NCBI GenBank assembly: GCA_037127255.1
Contig: JBANSL010000013.1
Span: 10,064,688 to 10,128,687, forward strand
Direction of reading: 5' to 3'
Length of the DNA: 64,000 nt
Source: Persicaria tinctoria
Taxonomy: Eukaryota > Streptophyta > Magnoliopsida > Caryophyllales > Polygonaceae
The position numbers and the translations under genes are program-made. Within the stretch, counting starts at the first letter, position 1. Each line of letters starts with the position of its first letter. Under the pieces are notes generated by a model, which did no database searches, had not been told where the DNA came from, and was given only the letters and a program-made list of their open reading frames with translations. Positions 12,062-22,367 of this stretch are shown here, in pieces.

Positions 12062-13042
12062 TTATATAACTTGAAACATAGCAGAACCAGTACATGACGC
12101 CCGCCAAGCTTGTTTAACAATGTTTCGGAAATCCTTCCTTTGTAGCCAAATATTCTCGAACTTAAATGGAGGTGGTTTGTGAATTACACAGTTATCAAAG
12201 TTTATAGTAATGGGACAATGGTATGATGAGTCGAATGCTCCATTTTTTGTTATTAATTCTGGAAAAAATTGGAGAATTTGATGTTGAACAAGTACTCTAT
12301 CCAGTTTCTCGATAATGTTGCCTTCCCCCTCGGGTTTTTTCCTCCAAGTGAGATGGTTCCCCATAGTGGGTAGATCCATCATAGAACAGTCACTTATGAA
12401 ACTAGCTAGTCTCTGGAATCTATGAGGGTTGATTTCTGCTCCACCAATTTTGTCCGAGCTACATAAAATTTCGTTAAGATCCCCCATCACCATGCACAGA
12501 AGGGTTGAACTGGTGACTAGTTCAGTCAGGGTTCTCCAAAATTCGTCTTTTTCCCTTAACCCTGGAGGGGCATAAACAATGAAGAGCATTAGAGAAGAAT
12601 CATTTTGCGAGTTTTTGTATCTAACCCCAATAATTATAGGGAGGTGGATTTCTATCGAAATGGTCTCATTGATTAGGTGGTTTGCCTTCCAAAGGATACA
12701 TAGACCTCCAGATTTTCCTTGAGCCGGTGACCAAATTGCGTTATCAAAACTCGCGTTCTTCCATACAGTTTCGTTTGGAATATTTTCAGCTTTCGTCTCC
12801 GCTAGAGCAAGTAATTGGATATGATCATTTTTACACCATGTATTGATATGAGTCCAGAATGTTGTTTTTCCTATATCTCTACAGTTCCAATAACTGACTT
12901 TCATAGATAACCTTTTCTGTTGTGGGAGCAGGAAAGGTAACCTCTCCCACGTGGTTGTTTTGTAACAAAGATAGTGTATACATTCGCTAGGATTGTTATC
13001 ATTATATGCAATTTGATCATGCGTAAATCGGTGGTTTTGCAA
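12062..13042 (-). pseudogene. LINE endonuclease domain
   Basis: This is an exonuclease/endonuclease/phosphatase domain of ORF2, with the likely true start at the ATG ending at 12903 (MKVSYWNCRDIGK). Seen motifs are WNCRDIG (usually WNCRGLG), ALAETKAE (catalytic Glu), MVMGDLNEIL, TWRKKPEGEGNIIEKLDRVL and SSYHCPI in place of the usual S-D-H-x-P. The Asp of that last motif is replaced, which would be expected to damage nicking. The open frame extends upstream of the likely start. Confidence 0.85.
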
Positions 13043-13807
13043 AACTGTTTGTTGTAGTCTTTTTTATAGCCCTCAAAAGGAGGTTGAGAGTGACTTGGAG
13101 TCGCTTGTTTTGTATACAATATCTTCTCAATTAGTTTTATCAAAAAATATGTTATTTCACTAAACCTTCCCCACGAAAAATTAGAAAAATTATTACAAGT
13201 ATTTTGCCCGAGTATAATATAATAAAGGTAGGAGCATAAATTCAACTAAAATTATACACCAGATAAAGGTGAATCTGCAAATAAACCAAACACCTAGCTG
13301 GCAAAACACGGTTATCAACCCCTGATCCGTTATGTGATAGGGCCTGAAATTCCTGATGTGTTTTATTCCATAACCCTTTAGCTGGGTTGTTGTTGAGTCC
13401 GCTCCTAGAAAATCACTTAGACCTCCATCGAAGACGGTGTTTACAACCACGCCCGCACTAAGCCGCTTCACTGGAATTGTTAAGGAAGATTGCTCTCTTA
13501 TGGTGCAGCTGAATTTCCCTATATTGGTTAACAACTGAGCATTCGAGTATAAATTTAGAATGCAAACAATAACATAGGACTATATTACGAGTGATCCCAA
13601 TAGAGTATAACTTAAATCAAAATTATTCTATAATTATTAAGATGATAAGTAATTGTGAGCATCAAATGAGATGTATAAAAGCCACAAATGATTAGGAGCT
13701 TACAGCTGGGTGGAATGCTTGGATGAATTGACTTCAAACAAATTTGTTCAACTAAAAAGTTTATATTCCAAAAGACATTGATGACTCCCGGAATAGATTT
13801 GCTCCGG
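13043..13807 (-). other. 5' region of the LINE, no recognisable ORF1
   Basis: The target duplication places these 765 bp inside the LINE, but no nucleocapsid or zinc-knuckle coding sequence is visible. One open stretch (13193-13534, minus) gives a 113-codon peptide that I do not recognise. It could be a 5' UTR/promoter, a chimeric 5' end or a deleted ORF1. Confidence 0.45.
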
Positions 13808-13996
13808 AATTCATTGACTTTCTAATTTACAATCAATTGGGGATCTAGTTGTGAACTTGTGATTGTGATTATCTCTCATTTAGAAGATGAACATGTTTTT
13901 ATTATTTCTGAATGAATTGTTGCAAAGAGGCCTGTTTTTTAAATTCTAAATTTAAGGGATGGTTAAAAAAAATTGTAATACTTAAGGGGTGATTTT

Positions 13997-14462
13997 TGTT
14001 AAATCACGGTGGATCATCCGACGTGGGGGCTATGCACGCCAAGCGCACAAACCGAGTGGGGTTCCATCCTAAAACCAATTGGTGTGGGATCCCACAACTC
14101 AACTTATATTCTCAACACCCCCTCAAGTGCAACTGCCTGACCACGCATTATTGTCAGTTGCACTTGACGACTTAAGCCTTAAGGCCTGCCAACCAATTAA
14201 GACCAGGAATCCAAACCACACCGCACTTAGCCAAACCTTGGCTCTGATACCATGTTAAATCACGGTGGGTCATCCGACGTGGGGGGCTACGCACGCCAAG
14301 CGCACACGCGCCAACCAAACCAAGCACACAAACCGAGTAGGGTTCCATCCTAAAACCAATTGATTTTATGTGGGGTAGCCCACCGGTTTATATGCAAGAT
14401 TTGGATTCAATTTTTAATCAATATTAGATCCTTATCCCACAACTCAACTTATATTTTCAACA
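13997..14462 (-). mobile_element. TRIM (miniature LTR retrotransposon)
   Basis: This is a complete miniature LTR element in reverse orientation. The 5' LTR is 14253-14462 (210 bp) and the 3' LTR is 13997-14117 (121 bp, with internal deletions). Both start TGTTGA and end TTTAACA on the minus strand. Directly against the 5' LTR lies a primer binding site (14236-14252, TGGTATCAGAGCC start), complementary to the initiator methionine tRNA 3' end. Directly before the 3' LTR lies a polypurine tract (14118-14127, CTTGAGGGGG). The 118-bp interior outside these sites codes for nothing. Both sides are flanked by ATTTT (13992-13996 and 14463-14467), a perfect 5-bp duplication. Such elements depend on enzymes from other retrotransposons. 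Confidence 0.92.
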
Positions 14463-14702
14463 ATTTTTTTTTTTTTTTGTAAATAATTAGCCAAACTACA
14501 ATATATTAAACATTTCAACCTCGTATACCTTAAATGTGCATGTTTATGTTTAAATGTGCATGTTTATGTGAATGTAAAGCACGCGAGTTCCTTTCCAGTG
14601 GGTCGAGCCGGTCGGTGCAAGCCGATTTACCTGGTGCGTGACTATTGCCAGTTGGGTCATGTGTTCGGGGTATGCCATCAAAGATAGGTTTCTCGTCATA
14701 AA

Positions 14703-14835
14703 AAAACGTGTTGGCTATATACACCCCAAATCATGCACGTCGATCTTAAGGACGTGCATGGTTAAAAGGAGTTAATTAATTTTTTTTTAAAGTTAATTAG
14801 TCACAAGGCTTGCACGTCCTTAGGGACGTGCATTT
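14703..14835. repeat. Repeat with GCACGTC/GACGTGC hairpins
   Basis: Two short hairpins, GCACGTC-x10-GACGTGC near 14735-14758 and GCACGTCC-TTAG-GGACGTGC near 14810-14833, flank an AT-rich spacer. The left part is repeated in inverted orientation at 57165-57262, including the neighbouring ATATACA(C/T)CC and GGTTAAAAGG words. This points to a small dispersed repeat or MITE. I could not define its ends. Confidence 0.5.
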
Positions 14836-15052
14836 TCAACCTTTGGATTTGTGACCACACCCTAAAAAAAAAAGCACGCGAGTTGATTAATCACATGTCA
14901 TATGCTTATTGCATTATTGTACTCTTAGCCAATAATTTCTCATTTTTCGGGTTGACTTGTATAAGTCAATGGTGATGCATATTTAATTCCATTTCAACCA
15001 ATTCAACAACATTAATTACTGTCAAGAATTTTAATTGTTTCATTTTTTTTTA

Positions 15053-16272
15053 CGGAAATTTCACGAGGTACCCCTGAGGTATCGCTTAATTCACGCGGTG
15101 ACTAACTGTTTTACACCTTTTATGTGGTACCCCTGAGGTTATAAATCATTTCACCACATGCCCCTATCACTATTATTTAACGGAATCCGTTAGTTAGAAA
15201 TTAAAAAAAAAACAATTGAATTAAAAAAAAAGGGGAAAGAAGAGACGGGAAAAGAAACAGGGACGGTTGGTGCAGCATCCACACGAAGAAGAAGAAGGGG
15301 CTGCTGGTGCAGCATCCACACGCCTTCGCCGGCGGAGGCGCCACCACCACCGCCACAGCCGCTGCCTCCTCTGACGCCAAAGGAGTCCACATTTCTTTCT
15401 CGGAAGCCATCGATTTCTGGTGTTGGAATCGAACGACGCCATCAGCTTCCTCCGACGCCGAAGGTTCCCACACCAGAAAAATTAAAAAGAAGAGGGGGAA
15501 GAAGAAGGAAGATGCGAAGAAACAGGGGATGCGGGTGGCCGGATCTCTTGGTCGCCGGCGTCCGTTCTGGTGGGGGAGTCGACCCGAACGATGGTGCCCA
15601 GGAGAAAACTAAATCAATATGCAAATCCCCATACTTTTTCAAATTAATTTCATAGTTTCAAATTTCCCAAGATCCACGCCAAATCCAGAAGCGAGAGAGA
15701 GGAGGAGGAGATTCGAATTTCCGAATTAAAATCTCGGACGAAGTTTAAAAAACCCTAGCTTTCGCTATCATCCTCACTTCGTTCGATTTCGAATTCCGAG
15801 AGAGAAATCGATGGCTTCCGAGAACAATTTCAACGGCGCCACCAGCTTCCACCAATTGGACGCTCCGAGAAGCAGGCGGCGCCGGCCAAAGCTTCCTTTG
15901 AGAAGTCCAGTTCCTTCTTCTTCTTCGCCGAAAAGGTCGTGGAGGCTGCGTGGCGGTAGAGGATGTAATGGTGTCGAAACCTTTGGCTTCGGAGGAGGCA
16001 GCGGTTGTGGCGACGGTGGTGGCGACTCCGCCGGCGTGTGGATGGTGTTGGTGCAACTCCTTCTTCTTCGTGTGAACGAGTTTGCTTCTTCCCTTTTTTT
16101 TTAATTCAATTGTTTTTGTTTTAATTTCCAACTAACGGAATCCGTTAAATAATATTGATAGGGGCATGTGGTGAAATGATTTATAACCTCAGGGGTACCA
16201 CATGAAAGGTGTAAAACAGTTGGTCACCGCATGAATTAAGCGATATCTTAGGGGTACCTCGTGAAATTTCCG
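15053..16272. mobile_element. Mutator-like element with long TIRs and captured exon
   Basis: The ends are long inverted repeats. CGGAAATTTCACGAGG at 15053 and its complement at 16272 continue, with some divergence, for about 150 bp as near-perfect arms (15053-15207 and 16120-16272). They extend as a weaker palindrome to roughly 15430 and 15780. The flanks are T-rich (TTTTTTTTA left, TTTTTTTAT right), compatible with an 8-9 bp duplication but not decisive. The interior resembles a plant 5' UTR and first exon: an AAACCCTAGC word, then an ATG at 15811 beginning MASENNFNGATS. An inverted, diverged version in the left arm begins MASEKEMWTPL. There is no transposase. I read it as a Pack-MULE-type gene capture. 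Confidence 0.7.
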
Positions 16273-16724
16273 TTTTTTTATTATGTAAGAATTCGAGATA
16301 AGATATCTTTAAATATCGATAGTCGATAAGTCAACAGACAAAGGATCGCCAAAACACATAAAAAAAAAACAAAAAAAAAAGGTAATTGTGTCATTATGGT
16401 TTAAACTTTTAAAAGGTAGAATAGAACAACAAAATGTAATTTGAACTGAAATATAACAAATTAATGGACGGCTTCAATTGAGCACCGGCCATATAAATGA
16501 CTTCATATGAAACACATATGTAACATGCCTACAACCTTCAACACAACTTTATGATCACAAATCTCAATCATATATAAGCTTTCGCTATTGTATATCTATC
16601 ACTAAAACTTTCTTTACTTGGTTTTAATTAATTCGCTATTTATTTTTATGTTTTAATTTGCTTGTTTATAGCATAGAGAACGCTAGACACACACATAGCT
16701 ATATTTTGTATTACGCGTTCCCTA

Positions 16725-17165
16725 TATACACAGCAAATACTTCGTCAGATCCAACGTTGGATTAGACATTGCTACAACGTCCAATCCGACGTTGTTAATT
16801 GTGTGCTAATTTCACTTATCGAATGTTATAACAACGTTGAATTAGACGTTGTTACAACGTCAAATTGAACGTTGCTAATACGGGTCAGATCGGGCCTAAT
16901 ATAAGGTATTAAAAAAACAAAAAAAAAATAATCATTTACAACGTCCTTTTGGACGTTGTGTTTTGTTTTTTTGTTTTTTTTTTTTAGTGGGGTGGGTGGG
17001 TGTGATTTTTTTTATTTTAACCCTAGCAACGTCGGATCCGACGTTGTTAGCCCGGTTCGGCCCGATCCGACCCTTCACTTCACATATTACAACATTAGAT
17101 CCGACGTTGTAATATAATTAATGTTACAACGTCGAATTCGACGTTGATTAGTAGCTCTAATCCGC
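16725..17165. repeat. Cluster of ACGTTG palindromes (site 1)
   Basis: About ten copies of a short palindromic word, forms of CAACGTCxxATxxGACGTTG, are packed in 440 bp. Examples include GCAACGTCGGATCCGACGTTG near 17026-17046 and ACAACGTCCTTTTGGACGTTGT near 16939-16960. There is no coding sequence. Related clusters are at 24795-25105, 45870-46077 with 47326-47440, and 48250-48335. A CCCTATATACAC word just upstream (near 16721) recurs beside the clusters at 45.8 and 48.2 kb. Confidence 0.7.
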
Positions 17166-17444
17166 GGATTTGCGACACCCTTTGTATTATAACATAATAT
17201 ATACACACACTAAAATAGAGACATGAACTTTTACGTGTCAAGTTATGATCGAATTCGCTTATGTGTTATTTTTCATGTATCTTGACGTCTACCCCTTTTT
17301 AACTACGGCATTTAATGATTCTATATCTTTTAACACCTTAATTGATAATTATAATTAAGCAATTTTAATGAAATAAAAAAGTGTTTTAAATATAGTTGTA
17401 TATAATATCTTAATTAATATTTACGTATCAAATCTTTTAAAATA

Positions 17445-18172
17445 GGGAAATTTATAGAAAATCACCCGTTAAATGTGTTTTTACACTTAACCACCCATTA
17501 AATATGAAATTATAGAAAAATACTCGTTAAATGGTGTTTTTACGTATCAAATCTATTTCTGTTATGCTAGTCAAATATATATGATATTATAATATTTTAA
17601 GCTTTACAATATATTTTAAAAAAAATACTAATTTTTTTTAAAATATTTTTTTTGAAACTTGGTGTATATATACGAACAAATTCTCATATTTTATTCCTAA
17701 AAAGGGTTATAAAATTTTAAAATATTTTATAGACTACTTTTTAATCAAAATTAAAATAAGTTTATAAATCATTAGCATTGTTTAAATTTAATAATATTTT
17801 CATACTGATAATTAATGAAACATTTTCTTTTATTCTTAAACACTTACACACACCACATACTAAAAAGGAAAAAATATAGATATTTAAAAAAAAAATCCAA
17901 GCTAGAAAGTATTTTTTATTAAAAGTTTGCTTAAATTTCCAAATAAAATTCAATAATATTTTCAACATTTAGAACCCTAAATAAATATAGAATTTAATTT
18001 TTTTTACATATTCCCCCCCTAATATATTGTTGAAATTTTTATTCTACCATAAATAGTGGGTGGTGTTTTGTTAATGAAACTCATTTAATGGGTGATTTTC
18101 TATAATTTCATATTTAATGAGTGGTTAAATGTAAAAAAAATTATTTAATAGGTGGTTTTTAGTAAATTTCTC
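17445..18172. mobile_element. Mutator-like MITE with perfect 9-bp duplication
   Basis: This 728-bp element is flanked by TTTAAAATA on both sides (17436-17444 and 18173-18181), the 9-bp duplication typical of Mutator-like elements. Its ends are inverted repeats of about 110 bp with moderate divergence, starting GGGAAATTTATAG on the left and GAGAAATTTACTA on the complement of the right. They contain repeated CACCCxTTAAAT words. The AT-rich interior has no transposase. Confidence 0.85.
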
Positions 18173-18250
18173 TTTAAAATATAACATTATTATCTGTGTC
18201 AATTAAGGCGGTCCTGATCTCCTATAACACCTAATTATTTTTATTATAAA

Positions 18251-18282
18251 CTAGGGGGCATGCCCGTGCATACGCACGGGAC
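18251..18282 (-). mobile_element. Putative Helitron 3' terminus
   Basis: Read on the minus strand, the sequence forms an 18-nt hairpin (CCCGTGC, 4-nt loop, GCACGGG; 18263-18280), then 8 nt, then CTAG at the end followed by T. A hairpin a few bases before CTRR and insertion before T is the Helitron 3' signature. The partner 5' TC end should lie further right, but I could not place it. Confidence 0.45.
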
Positions 18283-18740
18283 ATAATTTAATCAGATCGA
18301 ATCATATGGTATTAAAGTTTGTCAAATCATATGGTATTAAAGTTTTATATGATTGGTTCTTATTAGCGGAAATTATATCAAAGAAATAATTATATATAGT
18401 TAAATTACGTGGAATTGAATTTATTATGAATATATTTGGTTTATATAGATTTGAGAAGAAAGCTCAGTATTATTTATAGTCATCCATAATATATTTATAA
18501 ATAAGCCTAACATTTTGAGCTCTTCTCTTCCAATTATGAAGTGAAAGATTTTGCAAGTATGCATCTCTATGCAAGTATATAGGAGGAAAAATGTAAATAA
18601 ATAAGGTACATAACTACTGCATGTATTTTTTTTTTTTTTTATTTACTTTATATATACCTCTATGCTTATACATATATTTCAACGCACTACAACTACAACC
18701 ACACTCATTAAACTAAAGGTGACATATTAATATAAATTGA

Positions 18741-18742
<2 letters not shown>

Positions 18743-18782
<40 letters not shown>
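18743..18782. repeat. (GA)n microsatellite
   Basis: About 20 GA units are interrupted once by GG. It is a simple repeat in AT-rich DNA with no gene nearby. Confidence 0.95.
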
Positions 18783-18783
<1 letters not shown>

Positions 18784-18902
18784 TCGGTCCATTAATATAT
18801 TTATTTCTCGTTAAGATCCTGCCATGGTGAATATGATTCTTCTTTCAACAATGGTGCATGGTTGTAAGTTTTTCCATATATCAACAAAAAAAAAATCAAA
18901 AT

Positions 18903-20640
18903 AGAGAAAAATAATAATTAAAGATTATTTAAACAAATAAGAAATAATATATGATATAAAATAACAAAAAGGAAAATAAAATCATATATAATCTACTATA
19001 TAAATAAGAAAGTGCAATAAAAAAAAATTAATTATAGAAAAAAAAAACAAAAATAGGGGAAAACAAATAAATGATGAATAAAACCTCCAAATACGAGTCT
19101 TCTTGCAACAATGGTTCATAAAAACTTAATAGCAATTAAAGAAAACTAAAAACCCTATATTATTATAAAAAAATTAAGAAATGCAAAATAAAATATGATA
19201 GTATAAAGTAACAACATAAAAACTGAAAAATAAAAGCATGCATAATATCATAATAGAAATAAGAAAGTACAATGAAACAATATATTAAAGCAATAAATAA
19301 TAAAAAGTTGTAAGAAAAAAAGGAATAGAAAATGCCACCTAACAATATATGATTCATCTCTTATTTGTTTGCAAAAAAAATTGAGTTTTAGAAGATAACA
19401 TTGAAACAATTGACTATTTATAAGAAAAATCCAACATTTAACCAAAGAAAAACTCTCAACCTTTGGACTAACCCATTTTAATTTCCTATTTATCATCTCT
19501 AAAAAGTAAAATTAATGCCATGTATGTTTCATTTAACAAAAAAAAAAAAACTTCCACCCCTTTGACTACCCTATTTAAAGCATTGATTGGCAATTATAGT
19601 AATTTTTTATTTGAAATAAAAAATTTTGGGTAAACATTAATATAAAAATATGAGATAAATATAATAAAAAATTTATCATTATTATATTGTATTTTTGGTC
19701 AAAGAGAAAATAATTATTACAGAAAAATAATAATTAAAGAATATTTAATCAAATAAGAAATATGATATAAAGTACCAACAAAAACAGTTGAAAAATAAAA
19801 TCATATATAATCTACTATATAAATAAGAAAGTGCAATAAATAATAAATTAATTAAAGAAAAAAAGTCAAAAATAGGGGAAAAAAAATAAATGATGAATAA
19901 AACCTCCAAATATGAGTCTTCTTGCAACAATGGTTCATCAAAACCTAATAGGAATGCAAAATAAAAAATGATATAAAGTACCATCATAAAAAATGAAAAA
20001 TATAACCATGCCTAATATCATAATAGAAATAAGAAAGTGCATTGAACAATATATTAAAGCCATAAATAAATAAAAATTGGAAGAAAAAAAAAGTGATGAA
20101 CAAAAGTGTCACCTAACAATACGGAGTATATGATTTCTCTCTCATTTGTTTGGCGAACATTGAAACAATTGACTATTTATAAGAAAAATCTAGCATTTAA
20201 CCAAAGAAAAACTCCCAACCTTTGGACTAACCCACTTTAATTTCCTATTTATCCTCTTTAAAAAGTAAAATTAATGTGATGCATTATTCATTTGACAAAA
20301 AAAAAACTTCCACCAATTTGACTACCCTATTTAAAGCATTGTTTGACCATTATAGTCTTTTTTTTATTTGACATAAAAAAAGTTGGGTGGCAATAATATA
20401 AAATTATGAGACAAATATAATCAAAACTTTGTCATAATTATATTTTATTTTCGGTCAAAAAGATAACAATTATTAGGGAAAAATAATAATTAAAAATTAA
20501 GAAATAATAAAATGATATAAAGTAACGACAAAAACAATTGAAAAATATAATCATATATAAATAATTAAGAAATTACAATAAATAAATAAATAAATAAAAC
20601 CAAACAAATAAACAAAAATAGGGGAAAGTTTAAGTGATAG
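18903..20640. repeat. AT-rich tandem repeat, about 0.8-kb unit, 2.2 copies
   Basis: The same series of words begins at 18903, 19722 and 20478: GAAAAATAATAATTAAAxA, ATATAATCTACTATATAAAT, AAAATAGGGGAAAA, then in the first two units CCTCCAAATAxGAGTCTTCT and CCAACCTTTGGACTAACCCA. Unit lengths are about 819 and 756 bp; the third copy stops after about 160 bp. There is no coding capacity. It starts about 650 bp inside the putative Helitron end and could be an internal repeat of that element. Confidence 0.8.
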
Positions 20641-21885
20641 GGAAAACATAGACAATATAGAATTTTTGTATATATAAAAATAGGAGTCTAAAACACCTTA
20701 ACCACAACTCAAAACTAAAAAGAAGAGATTCCACAAAAAAAAATTAAAATAAAATAAATTCCAACAAAACTAAAAATAAAGAAAATAAAAGTTCAAGTAA
20801 AGGATTGTATTACAACCACTCACCTTAGATTTTATTTATCAATATGAGCTTCTTCTTTTTCACTAATGAAACTTCTCAATATGTACTTCTTCTTTTTTCA
20901 CCAATAACACTATAAAAAATACAATAAACAAAAATAAAATATTAGTATGAAAGTTGAAAACAATATCAATCAACAAATGATAGATTAGGATAATAGAAAT
21001 TCAATATTATATCAAAAAATCTATTTTGACATAATATGAGAATGAAAGAAAAAGAAAGAGTTGATTTGATTGTAAAAAGATGAGGTGTGTCTTTATATAG
21101 CATAAACATGCTTCAATTGAATTAGGAGTTTCAATTTTTTACTTATTATTTAAGGAAAATAAATTTCAAATTAAATAGGCTAAAGGTGTTACATTTTTTG
21201 TATTCAATGTTTGTTGGAGTTACTTTTTTATGTTATTGGTTGTTTATTCTTTATAAACTATACATGTTACATAAGAAAAATTATACCATATATTAATATA
21301 TGAGAGAAAAGAAATTTAATCAAATTAAAATATAATATTTTGTATGATTAAGATCATAATATATTCTATAAAGAATGGGCACAAAGATAATATTTTGAAA
21401 TTAGTTGAAAATAAATAGTAACAAAAAGATTATGATGATGGTATAATAAATTATCTCATCCACACATTCGTATAGTATAAACTATATATGATAAATTTTT
21501 ATTAAAAAAACTCAAATTTTTTTTTAAAACATTACATATAAACAAAAAACATATAATGTTCTCCACATTTTGAATGTGAGACAAAAAAATTATAGCAAGG
21601 TAGCTAGTGGTTACACAATATTTTATAGCAAGGTTGTGAGATTAAATTCAACATTTAATCCCACCGTGCGAATAACCGGTTAAGCGGATAACCGAGAACA
21701 CAATTATAGCATTTATGGTGGGCTAAACACAACTTTTACTAGATATATTATAGATTATAAATTTATATTTAAACAATAATGCAATTAAGGATCTTAAGTG
21801 TTATCGCCAACATAGAAAATCAATCATAAAGCCTTTAAACCAACTTACAATACCATTTCAATAATCCTTACAAAAAAAATTAGTA
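20641..21885. other. AT-rich intergenic, no gene
   Basis: This stretch is very AT-rich with stops in all frames. A short CCACCGTGCGAATAACCGG stretch near 21662 is the only GC-rich part. A short duplicated phrase, AATATGAGCTTCTTC and AATATGTACTTCTTC, lies near 20840 and 20880. No promoter, RNA gene or element boundary could be supported. Confidence 0.5.
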
Positions 21886-22122
21886 CTCCCTCTGTTAATT
21901 AAAACTTATCGTTTACTATTCATGCACGCTTTTTTAAAATGTTAAAAACTTTATAAAATATTAACATTTGTTTACATTTGCTTTTATAAAGTCATACTTA
22001 ATTGTAATAAGTATGATATTATTAAAAAAAATTATTAAAAAAGTTAATATTTTATATAGTTTTTAACACCTAAAAAAGCGTGCGTGAATAGTAAAACGTC
22101 AAGTTTTAATTAACGGATGGAG
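21886..22122. mobile_element. Stowaway-like MITE
   Basis: This 237-bp element is bounded by TA on both sides. Its inverted termini are CTCCCTCTGTTAATTAAAAC and the complement of GTTTTAATTAACGGATGGAG. The subterminal words (GTGCATGAATAG-like) are also inverted. This is the standard form of plant Tc1/Mariner MITEs. Confidence 0.88.
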
Positions 22123-22367
22123 TATATCATTTCAATAAGTCAACCTTACGAAATAAAATAAAAAGCAATTCTTAAATTAAGTAATAAATCAATAATGCCA
22201 AATACTATATATATTCATCATATTTTTTTGACTTTATGCCTTATATCGTTTGTAGCCATATAGACCTGAGTCCTTCGATCAAAATTTGAAAACACGAGTC
22301 CTATTTTAATTGATGTTTTAGCTTACGCAGGTCAGTGGCGGCCACCGGCCCACCCCTTCATCCGGTA

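Larger units (their letters stand above)
8733..13807 (-). mobile_element. Near-complete L1-type LINE with RNase H tail
   Basis: The minus strand carries, in order, an apurinic-type endonuclease, reverse transcriptase, zf-RVT domain and C-terminal RNase H, ending in a poly(A) tail (T run at 8733-8743). The sequence AATTCATTGAC at 8722-8732 is repeated at 13808-13818. Counting the T run the match is 14 bp, so it is a credible target-site duplication that fixes both ends (about 5.07 kb). No ORF1 (gag with zinc knuckle) is recognisable in the 5' 760 bp. The pol frame is interrupted at about four junctions (near 9340, 10365, 11450 and 12057), so the copy is not functional, but it is young enough to keep its duplication. 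Confidence 0.9.
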
